A stretch of DNA of 64,000 nucleotides, taken from NCBI RefSeq assembly GCF_003074135.1, contig NZ_PPDK01000002.1, positions 434,001-498,000 on the forward strand, given 5' to 3'. The stretch is from Euzebya tangerina. GTDB lineage: Bacteria; Actinomycetota; Nitriliruptoria; Euzebyales; Euzebyaceae. Both the position numbers and the translations under genes were made by a program. Numbering within the stretch: the stretch's first letter is position 1; the number at the start of each line of letters is the position of its first letter. The notes below the pieces were generated by a model. The model had not been told where the DNA came from. It saw only the letters and a list, made by a program, of their open reading frames with translations, and ran no database searches. Positions 62,910 through 64,000 of the stretch are shown here, piece after piece.

Positions 62910-63512
62910 ATGCAGCTGATCGGACTCACCGGCGGGATCGCCTCGGGCAAGTCGACCGTCTCGAGTCGGCTGCGGAAGGTCCACGGCTGGGCCGTCGTCG
63001 ACGCCGACCGGGTCGCCCGCGACATCGTCGAGCCAGGCCAACCGGCCCTCGCCGAGATCGCCGAGCACTTCGCGCCGGACGTGATCACCGACGACGGAAC
63101 CCTCGACCGCGCCAGGCTCGGGGCGATCGTCTTCGCCGACGACGATTCGCGGCAGACCCTCAACCAGATCACCCATCCACGGATCGCCGAGGAGATGGCG
63201 CTCCGCATCCACGCCCTGGCCGACCACCCCAAGCCGGTTGTCGTCGACTCCCCGCTGCTGGTCGAGATGGGCCACGCCGAGAACTACCCGACCATCATCG
63301 TCGTCGTCGCCGACCCGGAGACCCAACACCGCCGACTCGTGGACCATCGCGCCATGGACCCCGACGAGGCCTGGGGACGCATCAACGCCCAGGCCTCCAA
63401 CGATGAGCGGCGAGCCGTTGCCACCCACGTCCTCGACAACTCCGGTTCCATCCCCGACCTCCACGATGCCGTCGACCGGCTCGTGGCCGCCATCACCGCC
63501 GACCCGCGGTAG
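62910..63512 (+). CDS. coaE: Dephospho-CoA kinase
   Basis: This 200-residue P-loop kinase phosphorylates dephospho-CoA, the last step of coenzyme A synthesis. It has IGLTGGIASGKST (Walker A), VVDADRVARDIVEPGQPALAEIAEHF (substrate Asp), DGTLDRARLGAIVFAD, ITHPRI, VVDSPLLVEMG and RINAQASNDERRAVATHVLDNSG. It is the short form without the C-terminal UPF0157 domain found in mycobacterial CoaE. rpsA-coaE adjacency is conserved in actinobacteria. Confidence 0.96.
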   Translation: MQLIGLTGGIASGKSTVSSRLRKVHGWAVVDADRVARDIVEPGQPALAEIAEHFAPDVITDDGTLDRARLGAIVFADDDSRQTLNQITHPRIAEEMALRIHALADHPKPVVVDSPLLVEMGHAENYPTIIVVVADPETQHRRLVDHRAMDPDEAWGRINAQASNDERRAVATHVLDNSGSIPDLHDAVDRLVAAITADPR

Positions 63513-63545
63513 GAGGCACCCTCCCTCGCTGGTTAGGGTGAGGGC

Positions 63546-64000
63546 ATGCCGTCGGTTGTCCCCTCACGCGATCTCTGGGAGGCGACGACGTCTGTCCTCG
63601 AGGTCGGGCACGACGCCGGCCTGGTGATGCGTCGAGGGCTGGAGGCGCTGTGCACACTGCTGGCCGCGGACCGGGCAGACGGAGGTCACGCGCACACCGG
63701 CCAAACGACTTACCGGCCCTCCTGGGCGGTCTCCGTCGGGGATGACCCTCCCTCCAGCTTCGCGCTGCCGCTGGACGACCAGGTGCTGCGCCAGGTTCTG
63801 GCCACCCCGCGGACGTTCGTGGTGCACGACGTACGGGAGGAGCTCGGCTCGTCGACCACCGGTCAGGTGATGACGGAGCTGGGCACCCGGGCGATGGTGG
63901 TCCGCCGCCTCGAGCGGGCCGGCGACGGCAACGGCGTGATCTGCGTCGACTGGGTTGATCGACCGGCCGAGCTCGACAGCCTCCAGGTCGCACTGGTCGA
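63546..64000 (+). CDS. N-terminal part of a GAF-like sensor protein, cut by window edge
   Basis: An open frame from ATG 63546 (MPSVVPSRDLWEATTSVLE) runs off the end of the window after 151 codons without a stop. The segment FVVHDVREELG, then TRAMVVRRLERAGDGNGVICVDW, has the rhythm of the second half of a GAF domain. The product could be a transcription regulator, serine phosphatase or diguanylate cyclase with an N-terminal GAF sensor; the output part is outside the window. Reverse-strand frames over the region show no conserved content. Confidence 0.72.
   Translation, partial: MPSVVPSRDLWEATTSVLEVGHDAGLVMRRGLEALCTLLAADRADGGHAHTGQTTYRPSWAVSVGDDPPSSFALPLDDQVLRQVLATPRTFVVHDVREELGSSTTGQVMTELGTRAMVVRRLERAGDGNGVICVDWVDRPAELDSLQVALV

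Noticed and set aside
58704-63464. A 1586-codon open frame on the reverse strand
   Set aside because: It runs antisense through metZ, the AAA+ gene, rpsA and coaE, reads as low-complexity Arg/Gly/Asp/Val-rich sequence, and has no family motif; a product of GC-rich codon structure.

Overview
The window is high-GC DNA with dense coding on both strands, many GTG starts and 1- to 4-base stop/start overlaps. Several traits point to an actinobacterium: an S-(hydroxymethyl)mycothiol dehydrogenase, a nickel superoxide dismutase with its maturation protease, an ANTAR-domain response regulator, a PriA-like HisA, a DnaE1-type polymerase, a type-2 LeuA behind a leucine-codon leader peptide, and an Mg-type HemB. 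The gene order his - trp - ANTAR regulator - polA - rpsA - coaE resembles the his-to-coaE part of mycobacterial chromosomes, with other genes interspersed. Assignment to a deep-branching class such as Nitriliruptoria is only a guess. I see no prophage, insertion sequence, CRISPR array or other mobile island; this is core chromosome.

Layout. 1-10 kb: a GGDEF-EAL protein cut by the window edge, an SGNH hydrolase, a saccharopine-dehydrogenase-like reductase, dnaE, a phytochrome-type histidine kinase, and a LON-domain/tag pair. 10-24 kb: hisD-(68-codon ORF)-hisC-hisB-hisH-hisA-hisF, two reverse-strand genes, then hisI-trpE-(trp membrane protein)-ppx/gppA-trpC-trpB-trpA. From hisI to trpC every junction is a 4-base overlap, so this stretch is probably one translationally coupled unit. 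No trpF is present, which fits a HisA that also does the TrpF reaction. 24-34 kb: two short-chain dehydrogenases and a membrane protein, a tRNA, the ANTAR regulator, a polar amino acid ABC transporter, and a branched-chain-type transporter (livHMGF) whose LivH carries an extra secreted domain. A LivK-like binding protein lies apart at 50 kb.

34-45 kb: a DUF2470 protein, a thioredoxin-like/DsbB pair, leuA with its attenuator leader, copper handling and cytochrome oxidase assembly genes (PCuAC, SCO1, CopC-like), lgt, a mycothiol formaldehyde-detoxification pair, hemB, and sodN/sodX. 45-64 kb: an OmpR-type two-component system, a DUF4173 membrane protein, a MaoC hydratase, livK, polA, a hydroxypyruvate isomerase-like protein, a frameshifted acyl-CoA oxidase/dehydrogenase, DUF983, rhodanese, YCII and metZ, an AAA+ ATPase, rpsA with a long acidic tail, coaE, and the start of a GAF-like protein.

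The unusual signals are small. They are a possible extra gene made of an inverted repeat and 18-bp repeats, wedged with GTGA overlaps at both ends between hisD and hisC; a related inverted repeat before trpB; duplicated 45-bp elements after trpA; a short-variable-arm tRNA with a CAA anticodon; Met in place of the conserved Pro in the Ni-SOD hook; the LivH fusion; a 114-bp convergent lgt/copC overlap; and a perfect cruciform before DUF983. No whole novel multi-gene system is evident.
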